NCBI GenBank assembly: GCA_965237445.1
Contig: OZ250142.1
Coordinates: 558,001 to 622,000 of the forward strand
From: G963668185 sp965237445
Lineage (GTDB): Bacteria; Chloroflexota; Dehalococcoidia; Lucifugimonadales; G963668185
Length of the DNA: 64,000 nt
Direction: 5' to 3'
The notes under the pieces were generated by a model, which ran no database searches, was not told the origin of the DNA, and was given only the letters and a program-made list of their open reading frames with translations. Both the position numbers and the translations under genes were made by a program. Position 1 is the stretch's first letter; every line of letters starts with the position of its first letter. This document shows positions 1 to 8,553 of the stretch, piece by piece.

Positions 1-567
1 CTGGTGCGTCTCTATCGAAAGGTCGCGATTGAAGCTCGCTTCCTTTACGCCGACCACATTCGGAATGTCACAGATGCGGCGCATTCCCTCGGCGCTCATC
101 ACGATGCCGAACTGCGGGGAGTTGTAGAACATGATCGCAAGAGAAGTGCTGTCAGCCAGGAGCTTTGTCCACTCCACCACCTGGTCCTCGGTCCTTGTAA
201 CCATGTAGGGCGGGGCAAGAATCAACAGATCGAACCCGACACCCTCGGCATGCTCGGCCAGTGCCGTCATTTCCTTGGCGGAGGTGTGTGTTACGTGGGC
301 CGCGATGGGCCACTCGCCGCCCGCCTCGTCCGCAACAATGTCGTACACCTTCAGCCGCTCTTCGCGTGTGAGAGCTGAGAACTCGCCCATGCCCCAAGTG
401 CACCCGCCCCCGCGCGTCCCAAGCGACCTGACGTGCCGCATATTGGCTCGCATACCTTCTTCATCGACTTCGTCGTCCGACGTGAAGACCGTCATCAGGG
501 TGGTCCACTGGCCTCGGAGAAACTCCCGGGCCCAGTCTTTTGCCTCGTCCTTGCGGTACTCAGCCAT
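1..567 (-). CDS. DapA-family aldolase/lyase, C-terminus cut by window edge
   Basis: The reading frame is open from an ATG at 567 down to base 1, giving 189 residues with no stop, so the C-terminal third lies outside the window. The fold is that of the dihydrodipicolinate synthase / N-acetylneuraminate lyase family, class I aldolases that form a Schiff base with a pyruvate-like substrate. Seen: GMGEFSALT around residue 59, matching the family's G-T-x-GE-x-x-x-LT phosphate/carboxylate loop; FYNSP with Tyr about 148; and VVGVKEAS with the Schiff-base Lys about 175. The GMGE loop departs from the usual GTTGE, so the substrate is probably not that of true DapA. It stands alone, about 155 bp downstream of recG on the same strand. 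The family assignment is firm; the substrate is unknown. Confidence 0.85.
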   Translation of the reverse strand, partial: MAEYRKDEAKDWAREFLRGQWTTLMTVFTSDDEVDEEGMRANMRHVRSLGTRGGGCTWGMGEFSALTREERLKVYDIVADEAGGEWPIAAHVTHTSAKEMTALAEHAEGVGFDLLILAPPYMVTRTEDQVVEWTKLLADSTSLAIMFYNSPQFGIVMSAEGMRRICDIPNVVGVKEASFNRDLSIETHQ

Positions 568-723
568 TGCGACTCCTCGCGACTCTTTGTGAAGCAATTC
601 CCTCAACGCCCAAAGTCTGGAAGCTGCTGGAAGCATCGCCGCAACTACAAGAATTGAGTTCCAGTGACGGTTTTCATCTTAGCCCCGAGCCGCAAAGCCG
701 TCAATACGCGGACGGGCTGCAGC

Positions 724-3144
724 CTAGCTAAACTCCTCCGTCAGCGTCGAGTCGAAACGGTCCGCCATCGCCGCCAGCAGCGCGTGCTCTTCCATCATCA
801 GCTCGGGATCGGCATCGAGCAGCCGCCCGGCCTCCAGGCGCGTCGCGCGGATCAGATCGATGTCATCCATACTGGCAACTTTGAACTGCGCGAACCCGCT
901 CTGGCGCCTGCCCATGTAGTCGCCCGGGCCGCGTATTCGCAGGTCCTCGTCCGCCAGCTTGAACCCATCGGTAATGCGCTCGACGATCTTCAGCCGGTCG
1001 CGGGCTTCCTGGCCCGGGTCGTCCGCCAGCAGCAGGCAGTGGCTCTGGTGCTCGCCGCGCCCCACCCTGCCTCGTAGTTGGTGGAGCTGGGCCAGCCCAA
1101 ACCGGTCCGCGCCGTCAATTAGCATCACGGTTGCGTTGGGCACGTCTATCCCCACCTCGATGACGGGAGTGGCGACAAGTACATCCAGGTCACGGTTTTT
1201 GAAGTCCTCCATGACATTCTCTTTTTCACTGTAGGCCAGCCTGCCGTGGATGAGCCCGACCCTCATGTCCTGGAATACCTCGTCGGCGAGGCGTTCATAC
1301 TCCTTTGTGGCCGCCCGCGTCTGTATCGATTCTGACTCGTCTATAAAGGGACAGACCACAAACGCCTGCCTCCCCTCCCTTATCTCGGCGCGAATCATTT
1401 CGTAGGCCGCTGCCCGCTGGTCCGGCTCCACGTACCGCGTGCGGATCCTGCGCCTGCCCGGTGGCATCTCGTCGATTGTGGACATGTCGAGGTCGCCGTA
1501 CAGCGTCAGTGACAGCGAACGCGGGATCGGCGTCGCCGACATGGCGAGCAGGTGCGGCCGGCGCCCCTTGTCGCGCAGCTCCGCTCGCTGCATGACTCCG
1601 AACCTATGCTGCTCGTCGACCACAGCCAGCCCCAGATAAGGAATGTCCACCTCCGGCTGAATGACCGCATGCGTGCCGATCACGATGTCGATCTCACCCT
1701 CGGCAATGCGCTGGCGCGTCATCCGCTTCAGTCGCTCTGACATGCTCCCAACGAGCAGCCCGATCGTAACGGGCCGGTCGAACAGGTCCGGCTGGATCTG
1801 CAGCGTGTTGTCCGCGCGGTTGCCTCCAACGGCGTCCATCAGCAGGGCGGAGAGGCTTAGGTAGTGCTGCTCCGCCAGTATCTCGGTTGGCGCCATGAGC
1901 ACGCCCTGGTAGCCGGTTGCCGCGGTGACCAGCAGCGCCGCCGCCGCGACCACGGTCTTGCCGCTCCCCACGTCTCCCTGGAGCATGCGGTTCATCGGTC
2001 GGTCGAACGCAATGTCATCCAGGATGTCTGTAAGCACCGACTCCTGCGCGGCCGTCAGGCTGAACGGCAGCGACTCCAGGAACCGCGCCAGGACGGGTGA
2101 CTCCGTATTGATCGAAACGCCGGTCTGCTCCTCCTGCCACTGTCTCTTGCGGTGAATCGTCGCGAGCTGCATCGTCAGCAGCTCGTCGAACGCCAGCCTG
2201 TACCGTGCGGCCTTGACGTCGGCCGTCGAGTCCGGGAAGTGCGCCTGCGACAGTGCGTTGCCCAGGCCTAGCAGGCCCGCCCTGTGCCGGACGTCCGAGG
2301 GCAGCGGGTCCTCGATCGTTGGCAGCACGGCGTCTAGCGCCTGCCGGACGAAACGACGTATCGACCGCTGGTACAGCCCGTCCACGGCCGGGTACACCGG
2401 CACCAGCCGGTTGGTGTGCAGCAGTCGCGCGTCCTTGCCGCCGATCTCGTAGTCCGGGGACTCGAACGACAACTGGTGACGGAACACGCCGACGCGGCCG
2501 CTGATGAACACCTCCGTTCCCTGACGCAGATTCTGCGCCATGTACGGGTTGTTGTACCAGACAACTCGGACGTTGCCGGAGGCGTCCCCTACGACCGCCT
2601 GCGTCGACCGCCTGTTGGGCCCGTGGCGGGTCACCGACGACTCCCACACCTTCACGTGAACCGTCTGATCGATCCCCGGCTCAAGTTCAGACACCTTGCG
2701 AATGTTCGTGTAGTCGTGGTGCCGGTTGGGCAGCAGGTACATGAGGTCGCCGACGGTTTTCACGCCGAGCCGCTTGAGCCTCTCCTCGGTCGCGCCGGAC
2801 ACTCCCCTCATTGCTGATGCGGGAGCGTCCATAGTGAGAGGCGCTGCCGGCGCGGCGCGCTGCCGGCTCCGGCGCCGCGCGGCCGGTCGGCGCTGCCTGG
2901 CGCCCGGCCTGTCGGGCAGCGCGTTGCCGACGGCCGCGAGCGCCTGGTCCACCCACGACGCGCGGCGTTCGGGATTGAGGTCGGTGTAGCGGGCCGGCTC
3001 GCCGATCAGGGGCCGCAGCTCGTCGATGTTGTTCTGCAGAAACCGGTCGAGCCCGCCGATGACCGCCTTGTCCAGGCAGCCCTGGGACCGCTCCAGCTTG
3101 AGTATTCCCGCCAGCGCCGATATCGCCGAGGTGCCCGACGCCAT
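724..3144 (-). CDS. recG: ATP-dependent DNA helicase RecG
   Basis: RecG is a superfamily 2 helicase that remodels stalled forks and branched recombination intermediates. The 806-residue product shows Walker A GDVGSGKT at about 390-397, the DEQH box in VVDEQHRFG at about 508-516, motif III MSATPIPR at about 535-542, and motif VI QLRGRVGRG at about 689-697. The wedge/OB domain occupies about 110-270. At the N-terminus there are about 105 extra residues, with an Arg/Ala-rich low-complexity linker at about 80-102, making it longer than the roughly 690-residue E. coli enzyme. The stop of the DegV-family gene lies 12 bp upstream, so it is probably the last gene of a fakA-fakB-recG operon; yloV (fakA) next to recG is also seen in Firmicutes. 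Confidence 0.95.
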   Translation of the reverse strand: MASGTSAISALAGILKLERSQGCLDKAVIGGLDRFLQNNIDELRPLIGEPARYTDLNPERRASWVDQALAAVGNALPDRPGARQRRPAARRRSRQRAAPAAPLTMDAPASAMRGVSGATEERLKRLGVKTVGDLMYLLPNRHHDYTNIRKVSELEPGIDQTVHVKVWESSVTRHGPNRRSTQAVVGDASGNVRVVWYNNPYMAQNLRQGTEVFISGRVGVFRHQLSFESPDYEIGGKDARLLHTNRLVPVYPAVDGLYQRSIRRFVRQALDAVLPTIEDPLPSDVRHRAGLLGLGNALSQAHFPDSTADVKAARYRLAFDELLTMQLATIHRKRQWQEEQTGVSINTESPVLARFLESLPFSLTAAQESVLTDILDDIAFDRPMNRMLQGDVGSGKTVVAAAALLVTAATGYQGVLMAPTEILAEQHYLSLSALLMDAVGGNRADNTLQIQPDLFDRPVTIGLLVGSMSERLKRMTRQRIAEGEIDIVIGTHAVIQPEVDIPYLGLAVVDEQHRFGVMQRAELRDKGRRPHLLAMSATPIPRSLSLTLYGDLDMSTIDEMPPGRRRIRTRYVEPDQRAAAYEMIRAEIREGRQAFVVCPFIDESESIQTRAATKEYERLADEVFQDMRVGLIHGRLAYSEKENVMEDFKNRDLDVLVATPVIEVGIDVPNATVMLIDGADRFGLAQLHQLRGRVGRGEHQSHCLLLADDPGQEARDRLKIVERITDGFKLADEDLRIRGPGDYMGRRQSGFAQFKVASMDDIDLIRATRLEAGRLLDADPELMMEEHALLAAMADRFDSTLTEEFS

Positions 3145-3155
3145 CTCCAGATGGA

Positions 3156-4007
3156 CTAGGCGTTACCTAGGGCGGTGATGGAAGCCAGCCCGATCGCCTT
3201 CGGTCCGACGTAGGTCCCCAGCGCCGGCCCGAACCTCGCCACGATCGGCTCCACGCCATCCGGCAGCACGCCGGACAGCTCGGCCGCCAGGTTCTCCGCC
3301 TCGTCCGGGACCGTGCTGTGAATGACGGATAGCGCCTCCAGCGTGCCGCGCTGCATGCACGCCTTCTTGAGCTCCTGGAGGCCCTTGCGGCGTGTGCGGG
3401 GCCGGGCCAACGGCAGGACCTCTCCTTCCGAGAGCACGATCATTGGGTGAATTCGAAGCAGCGTGCCCACCAGCGCCTGCGCCTTGCCTATCCTGCCGCC
3501 CTTCTGCAGGAACTCCAGCGTACCGAGGAGCGCCATGCAGTTGCTGCGCTGAACGGCCGAGTCCACAAGGGCGCCCACCTCGTCCATGTTGGCCCCCTCG
3601 TTTGCGGCCTTCGCGGCCGCCAGCACCGTCAGTCCGATGCCCATGGACGCCTGCTCGGTATCGACAACGTCGATGGGGCAGTCCCCCTCCGCCTGGTCGG
3701 ACGCCTGCATCGCCGAGTTGTACGTGCCGCTAAGCTTGGCCGATACGTGGATCGAGACAATGCCGTCCGCGTCCTGCCCTACCCGCTCGTACACCTCGAG
3801 AAACTCGCCTATGGACGGCTGCGAGGTCGTGGGAAGGTCACCGCCCGATGTGAGCCGCTCGTACAGCTCGTCCGTGGTAAGTTCCACGCCGTCCAGGAAA
3901 GAAGTCGTCCCGAACCTTACCGTAACCGGCACAACGGCGATGTCGTACTCTTCGGCGAGTTCAGCCGGGATGTCGCACGTGCTGTCCGTGACTATTTTCA
4001 CTGCCAT
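3156..4007 (-). CDS. fakB: DegV family fatty-acid-binding protein (FakB-like)
   Basis: A 283-residue DegV-fold protein starting MAVKIVTDSTCDIP, the classic opening of the family. DegV/FakB proteins bind a free fatty acid and present it to the kinase FakA, which makes acyl-phosphate for phospholipid synthesis. Seen: the N-terminal TDSTCD motif at about 7-12, the HVSAKLSGTYNSA region that contacts the carboxylate, and the GRIGKAQ segment near residue 180. The DAK2-domain FakA-like gene lies 22 bp upstream on the same strand, which supports the fatty acid kinase pairing over a role as a generic DegV protein. No lipid specificity can be read from the sequence. Confidence 0.85.
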   Translation of the reverse strand: MAVKIVTDSTCDIPAELAEEYDIAVVPVTVRFGTTSFLDGVELTTDELYERLTSGGDLPTTSQPSIGEFLEVYERVGQDADGIVSIHVSAKLSGTYNSAMQASDQAEGDCPIDVVDTEQASMGIGLTVLAAAKAANEGANMDEVGALVDSAVQRSNCMALLGTLEFLQKGGRIGKAQALVGTLLRIHPMIVLSEGEVLPLARPRTRRKGLQELKKACMQRGTLEALSVIHSTVPDEAENLAAELSGVLPDGVEPIVARFGPALGTYVGPKAIGLASITALGNA

Positions 4008-4029
4008 ATGCGCATGTATCTCCCTGCCT

Positions 4030-5730
4030 CTATGTCTCTATCGACACGAGGAAATGGTAATGCGGCTGGCCCCCGTGAACCAGTTCAAACTCCGCTTCCG
4101 GAAACCCCGGCTCCACGGCCTCTGCCGCCTCCGCCGCGGCGCCCTCTTCCAGGTCTCCGCCCCAGTAGAGCGTGACGAGCTCGTCTTCGACGCCCGCGGT
4201 CCGGAGCAGGTCCGCCAGCACATCGGCCTCGCCATCCCCTGCCGCCACGAGCTTGCCGTCCAGCATTCCGATCGTCTGTCCCTCCTGCGCCTCCACGCCG
4301 TTGAGGCTGACGGTCCGCTGAGCCGTGGTGATCTCGCCTGACGACACCGCTTCGAGCGCTTCCGTCATCACCGCAACGGTCTCGTCCACGTCCCGCTCGG
4401 GATTGTACGCGAGCAGTGCGGCCACGCCCTGCGGGATGGTGCGGGTTGGCAGGACGTGAAGGGTCTTCGAGCAGATCTCGGCGGCCTGTCGAGCGGCCGG
4501 GATGATGTTCTTGTTGTTCGGCAGGAAGATCACGGCGCCTGATGGAGCGGCCTCCACCGCATCCACGACCTGGCTCACGCTTGGGTTCATCGTGTCGCCG
4601 CCCGCGAGCGTGCCCGACGCCCCGAGACCGAGGAACAGCTCTTCGAGGCCGCTGCCCCATGCCACCGACACCACGGATACGGTCTGCGCACCGGCCGCGT
4701 CGACAGAGGCGACAGACGGTGCTCCACGATGCGCTTCCGCGAACTCCGCGTGCTGCTCGTCCATGTTCTGCATCGACACGCGGCTGAGTTGCCCGTGGAC
4801 CACCGCCGCCGAGATCATCGGCCCCGGGTCCTCCGCATGCCCGTGCACCTTGATCGTCGCCGTGTCCCCCACGACGACCGTCGACTGCGACACCTCCATG
4901 ATCTGCAGGCGGATCGAGTCAACGTCCAGGCCCTCTCCCTCCACCGCGAACTGCACGCAGTACCCGAACTCCTCGTGTGCGGCGGACGCGAGGAACGTCT
5001 CGCTCACCGTCGCGGCGGCACTGCCGGTCTGGTCGATGCCGATTGCCTCCGGGACCTCCAGCTCCTCTGCGTTGCCCGATCGCGCCTCGCCGGCGTGGGC
5101 CCGCCTGAACCCCTCGAACATCACCGAGAGGCCCTGACCGCCCGCGTCCACTACGCCCGCCTCGCGCAGGACCGAGAGCATGGTCGGCGTGTTGGCCACA
5201 GCGTCCTCCGCCGCGGCGCCGATGCGCGCGAGCATGCCTGCCAGCGGCTCCCCGGACGCCTCCGCGTCTGCGGCGGCGCGCGCCATCCAGTCGATAACCG
5301 TGAGCATCGTCCCCTCGACGGGGTCGGCGACCGCCTTGTACGAGGCGGTCCTTGCCTCGGCAAGCGCGTTAGTCATCTCGGAAGTGCCGAGCGTTTCAGA
5401 GCCCTCCAGACCGACGGCCAGGCCCTTGAAGAACTGGGAGAGAATGATGCCGCTGTTGCCCCTCGCCTCCATCATGGCTGCGCGGGACATGACCGCCGAT
5501 GCCTCGCCGGCCGAGCCCGCGCCGGACCCGTCCAGCGCCTTCACCACGGCGTCCAGCGTCAGGAACATGTTCGTGCCGGTGTCGCCGTCCGGGACAGGGA
5601 ACACGTTGAGGGAGTTGATTACCGCTACATTGGCCTTCAGGAGGTCGGCGGCAAAGCCCACGTACTCGTGAAGCTGTTCTCCGGTGATGGCTTCCGGTGA
5701 GGAAAGGCGGGAGGAGGCGTCGGTTGACAA
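4030..5730 (-). CDS. fakA: DAK2/DhaL-domain fatty acid kinase FakA (YloV-like)
   Basis: A 566-residue protein of the YloV/FakA family, the ATP-dependent subunit that phosphorylates fatty acids bound to FakB. The N-terminal DhaL-type nucleotide domain carries PVPDGDTGTNM at about 45-55, whose Asp residues bind Mg-ATP, followed by ARGNSGIILSQF near 92-103. The C-terminal half shows the FakA-specific region (IFLPNNKNI around 400). The length fits FakA (about 550) rather than the short DhaL subunit (about 210). The start is a TTG at 5730. It is the first gene of a minus-strand run with fakB and recG, divergent from rpmB. The acyl-phosphate product would feed the PlsY proteins encoded elsewhere in the window. 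Confidence 0.88.
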   Translation of the reverse strand: MSTDASSRLSSPEAITGEQLHEYVGFAADLLKANVAVINSLNVFPVPDGDTGTNMFLTLDAVVKALDGSGAGSAGEASAVMSRAAMMEARGNSGIILSQFFKGLAVGLEGSETLGTSEMTNALAEARTASYKAVADPVEGTMLTVIDWMARAAADAEASGEPLAGMLARIGAAAEDAVANTPTMLSVLREAGVVDAGGQGLSVMFEGFRRAHAGEARSGNAEELEVPEAIGIDQTGSAAATVSETFLASAAHEEFGYCVQFAVEGEGLDVDSIRLQIMEVSQSTVVVGDTATIKVHGHAEDPGPMISAAVVHGQLSRVSMQNMDEQHAEFAEAHRGAPSVASVDAAGAQTVSVVSVAWGSGLEELFLGLGASGTLAGGDTMNPSVSQVVDAVEAAPSGAVIFLPNNKNIIPAARQAAEICSKTLHVLPTRTIPQGVAALLAYNPERDVDETVAVMTEALEAVSSGEITTAQRTVSLNGVEAQEGQTIGMLDGKLVAAGDGEADVLADLLRTAGVEDELVTLYWGGDLEEGAAAEAAEAVEPGFPEAEFELVHGGQPHYHFLVSIET

Positions 5731-5870
5731 TTGCCGAAAATCCAGGTCTGTGGTAAATTGGGCCAGTCTTCCCAGCTACGGACACCGCCTTCTCCACGCT
5801 GCCCAACTGGCGTTCGTCGGCGTGCCCGCGCGGCAGGGCGATTCTAGCACAAGGTGCGCAGGTAACACAG

Positions 5871-6062
5871 ATGGCAAGATGTGAGCTCTGCCTCAAGTCC
5901 GGACAGTCCGGAAACAACGTTCCGTTTTCGAAGAAAAAGACCCGGAAGCGCTGGTCCGCCAACGTTCAGCGGGCCACGATCTACGAGGACGGCAAGCCGA
6001 GGCGGGTCCAAATCTGCACACGCTGCCTTCGGAGCCAGTACAAGTCCGCGATGAACGCGTAG
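5871..6062 (+). CDS. rpmB: 50S ribosomal protein L28
   Basis: A 63-residue L28, a late-assembly protein of the large ribosomal subunit. It starts MARCELCLKSGQSGNNV and carries two Cys pairs, CELC at 4-7 and CTRC near 50-53, so it is the zinc-binding (C+) form. The length matches bacterial L28. It is transcribed divergently from fakA across about 140 bp and ends 10 bp before hemA. The initiator ATG is preceded by a poor Shine-Dalgarno sequence. Confidence 0.95.
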   Translation: MARCELCLKSGQSGNNVPFSKKKTRKRWSANVQRATIYEDGKPRRVQICTRCLRSQYKSAMNA

Positions 6063-6072
6063 CCGCCGTTCG

Positions 6073-7314
6073 GTGCGCCTCGTTGCCGTAGGCCTCAACC
6101 ACAAGACCGCGCCCATCCGCATGCGGGAGCGGGTAGCGGTTCCCAGGGACGCGCTCCCGGATGTGCTCCGCACTCTCCGTGATCGTTGCGGCGAGGCCGT
6201 GCTGGTCTCCACCTGCAACCGCACCGAGGTCTACTCCGTCTCCTACAACCCGGACGCCTCGGCCGGCGCGATCGAGGCGTTGCTGGCAGAGTACGGCGGC
6301 GTAGACAGCGAGGACCTCTCACCACATCTGTACCGCAGCGTCGGTCTGGACGCCGCCCGGCACCTGTTCAGGGTGGCGAGCGGGCTCGACTCCATGATGC
6401 TCGGCGAGTCTGAGATCCTGGGCCAGGTCCGCAACGCGCTCGCCGCGGCCTCAGAGTCCGGCTCGGTGCAGGTCCCCCTTTCGAGACTGTTCCACGGCGC
6501 GATCAGGGCAGGCCGCCGCGCCCGCGAGGAGACTGACGTCAGCCGGAACTCGCTCTCGCTCAGCTACGCGGGCGTGCAGCTCGTGCAACGGGCCGCGGGC
6601 GGGCTGACCGGGCTGCGGGCGCTGCTCGTCGGCGCTGGCGAGGCCGGCAGGCTCCTGGCCCGCGCGCTCAGGACAACGGGCGTCTCCGACCTGCTGGTCG
6701 CCAACCGCACGCCGGAGCGGGCAGCCGCGCTGGCGGAGCGCTTGAGTGGCCGGACGGTGCCGCTCGAGGAGGCGGCCGGCGCGCTGGCCCACGTGGATGT
6801 CGCCGTGATGGCGGCCGGCGCTCGGACACCCGTGTTCGACCTCGCCGCGCTCGAGGCGGCTGTGGCCGAGCGCGATGGACGGCCGCTGGTGGTGCTCGAC
6901 ATGTCGGTGCCCCGCAGCGTGGACCCCAGGGCAGGCGAACTGCCGGGCGTCCGCCTGTTCAACATCGACGATCTGTCGACGATCACCGAGGAGACGCTGG
7001 AGTCGCGCCGTGAAGCCGCGGAGAAGGTGGAGACGATCGTCGAAGAGGAGCTGGCGCGGTTCTCCGAGTGGTGGGACAGCCTCGAGGCCGTCGAGTTAGT
7101 GAAATCGCTCCGCGAGCGGGCGGAGACCGTCCGCCAACGCGAACTGGCCAAGGCGATGCGCCGCTTGGGAGACCTCGACCCGGAGCAGGCCGAAGTTGTC
7201 GAGGCGCTCACCCGAGCCCTGACTTCCAGGCTAATGCACGACCCCACAACCGCCCTCAAGACCCGCCTCAGCAAGACCCAGCTACAGGCAATCCGAGACC
7301 TCTTCCAACTGTAG
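6073..7314 (+). CDS. hemA: Glutamyl-tRNA reductase
   Basis: HemA reduces the glutamate carried by tRNA-Glu to glutamate-1-semialdehyde, the first committed step of C5 tetrapyrrole synthesis. The 413-residue product has the N-terminal NHKTAPI motif at about 9-15, and the catalytic Cys48 inside STCNRTEVYS. These are followed by a Rossmann NADPH domain (LLVGAGEAG near 191) and a helical C-terminal dimerisation domain ending in LQAIRDLF. The start is GTG at 6073, 10 bp after rpmB. No other heme genes follow; the next gene is on the opposite strand. Confidence 0.95.
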   Translation: MRLVAVGLNHKTAPIRMRERVAVPRDALPDVLRTLRDRCGEAVLVSTCNRTEVYSVSYNPDASAGAIEALLAEYGGVDSEDLSPHLYRSVGLDAARHLFRVASGLDSMMLGESEILGQVRNALAAASESGSVQVPLSRLFHGAIRAGRRAREETDVSRNSLSLSYAGVQLVQRAAGGLTGLRALLVGAGEAGRLLARALRTTGVSDLLVANRTPERAAALAERLSGRTVPLEEAAGALAHVDVAVMAAGARTPVFDLAALEAAVAERDGRPLVVLDMSVPRSVDPRAGELPGVRLFNIDDLSTITEETLESRREAAEKVETIVEEELARFSEWWDSLEAVELVKSLRERAETVRQRELAKAMRRLGDLDPEQAEVVEALTRALTSRLMHDPTTALKTRLSKTQLQAIRDLFQL

Positions 7315-7316
7315 CC

Positions 7317-7331
7317 GTCGCGACCCGCGAC
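7317..7331 (+). terminator. Small hairpin at the end of hemA
   Basis: A 6-bp perfect stem (GTCGCG / CGCGAC) with a 3-nt loop lies immediately after the hemA stop, between convergent hemA and the Phd-like gene. There is no T-tract, so it may be only a weak or bidirectional terminator. Confidence 0.3.
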
Positions 7332-7354
7332 AGGTCAGAGAGTCGGTTACGGCC

Positions 7355-7609
7355 TCAGTCCTCCAGGGCGCGAACCGAAAGCGGCCATCGCTCGAACTCC
7401 CCATCGTCCTGCGGCATTTCGAGCAACAACTTGCCGAAAGTCGGAATTCCCGCCCTCTCGAGGCGCCGCAGCCGTTCGTACTCCGCCGCCGCCAGCATGA
7501 CCACCGCAGACCGTCCCCGCTGCGTAACACGCTGCGGCTCGCCGTCCACCGCCGCATCAACGACCGTCCTGAAGTTCTTCATGGCTTCGTGTAATGTCCA
7601 CTCACTCAT
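7355..7609 (-). CDS. Phd/YefM-family antitoxin-like protein
   Basis: An 84-residue protein of the Phd/YefM antitoxin fold. It starts MSEWTLHEAMKNFRTVVDAA and contains the typical VTQRGRSAVVMLAAAEYERL segment at about 28-47, the strand-turn-helix that dimerises and binds operator DNA. The C-terminal tail would wrap a toxin. Its usual partner (Doc, RelE or YoeB) would follow directly, but downstream lies convergent hemA. Instead, a RelE/ParE-like gene sits 70 bp upstream on the same strand. It could be the antitoxin of that gene, a second antitoxin, or an orphan. Confidence 0.7.
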   Translation of the reverse strand: MSEWTLHEAMKNFRTVVDAAVDGEPQRVTQRGRSAVVMLAAAEYERLRRLERAGIPTFGKLLLEMPQDDGEFERWPLSVRALED

Positions 7610-7679
7610 GTTGGGCTCCGGCGGTACGTGCGAACCTGGTTGGTAAACATCTCAGTCAAGCGCCGAAGCCGCCCGCGCC

Positions 7680-7961
7680 CTACCAGGGCAGGTCCGGTTC
7701 GACGCGCGCAATGTTCCAGATACCTATGTCGTAGTACGCGCCCCTGTGGGAAAGGCCGTACGAGATACGCCACTGCCCGTCATCGTAAACGTAGAGTACA
7801 ACGGGAGGTCGATACATTCGCTGAACGACGGCCCCATGCTCGAATGGCACGTCCCTGATGTAATCAAGTACGTCGTCTACTTGCTGGCTCTCGTCCGGAC
7901 TCAAGCCTTCATATACAGTCCGGGCGGGCCCGGACTCACTAAACCTGATGCTATTCGGCAA
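7680..7961 (-). CDS. Putative RelE/ParE-like toxin
   Basis: The chosen start is TTG at 7961, giving 93 residues and an 11-bp overlap with the stop of the Panacea-domain gene. An upstream start would overlap that gene by about 100 bp. The sequence reads like a RelE/ParE mRNA interferase or gyrase toxin: IRFSESGPARTVYEGL, then a DVLDYIRDVPF helix, then the QWRISYGLSH strand that corresponds to the WR[IV]-Y core of the fold. Alignment is by eye and the catalytic residues are not certain. Translational coupling to a Panacea gene and the Phd-like gene downstream both support a toxin role. Confidence 0.5.
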   Translation of the reverse strand: MPNSIRFSESGPARTVYEGLSPDESQQVDDVLDYIRDVPFEHGAVVQRMYRPPVVLYVYDDGQWRISYGLSHRGAYYDIGIWNIARVEPDLPW

Positions 7962-8553
7962 CTCTTTCCCGCAGTTGCTCGTACGAAATCCAGCCTGAGT
8001 GACTGTCCATAGCAGCGAGCGTTTCCTGCAAGAACGGATCGGCCGCAACCTGTTCGTCCGTCAGCAGCATGTCCTGCTCGAAGACAATCGCGTCGCCCTG
8101 CTTCAAGTCTCGCATCGGCTCCGTTTCCTTGGCGACTCTGATTATCTCTTCCCGGCTCATGCGCCCGTAGTTATGCTTGACGGTCTGGATCGCGATCATG
8201 TCGTCACTGGACAACCCCAGTCCGTTGGCATCGAAGTCTTTGGACGTTCCCCAGACGTGGGCCACTCCATCCGGAGCGGGCTTGGAATCAGCATTCACAT
8301 AGCCTTCGGTTTGCAGCCTCTCCAGAGTACCCACGATGGCGTGGCCCTCTGCGTTAGGCCCATGAGCGATCGAACTTGTAGGCTGAATCTGCGTCAGCGT
8401 CTCTCCGAACAAGCGGTAGTGGCGCCAGTCCATGAGGTAGACCATCTTGATGAAGACCGTACTGGTTACGCCGCCCTTGCCATACAGACCGAGGAGTCCC
8501 AACAAAACAGACTGGGCATGACTCAAGTCATCGCCGCCCTTCTTTGTGTTCAC
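7951..8553 (-). CDS. Panacea-domain (DUF4065, SocA-like) protein, probable antitoxin
   Basis: About 200 residues. The preferred start is GTG at 8553, because an AGGAGG lies 8 bases upstream; another GTG at 8559 is too close to it. The sequence has the Panacea layout: FIKMVYLMDWRHYRLFGETL near 37-56 (compare the KLVYLAD-x-x-Y-x-x-TG block), an HGPN turn in place of YGPV, a TLERLQTEGYV block, and a C-terminal LSSDDMIAIQTVKHNYGRMS segment. Panacea domains are known as antitoxin modules paired with unrelated toxins (PanAT systems). The downstream overlapping small gene fits a toxin. The family call is by motif only. Confidence 0.6.
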   Translation of the reverse strand: MNTKKGGDDLSHAQSVLLGLLGLYGKGGVTSTVFIKMVYLMDWRHYRLFGETLTQIQPTSSIAHGPNAEGHAIVGTLERLQTEGYVNADSKPAPDGVAHVWGTSKDFDANGLGLSSDDMIAIQTVKHNYGRMSREEIIRVAKETEPMRDLKQGDAIVFEQDMLLTDEQVAADPFLQETLAAMDSHSGWISYEQLRERVAE

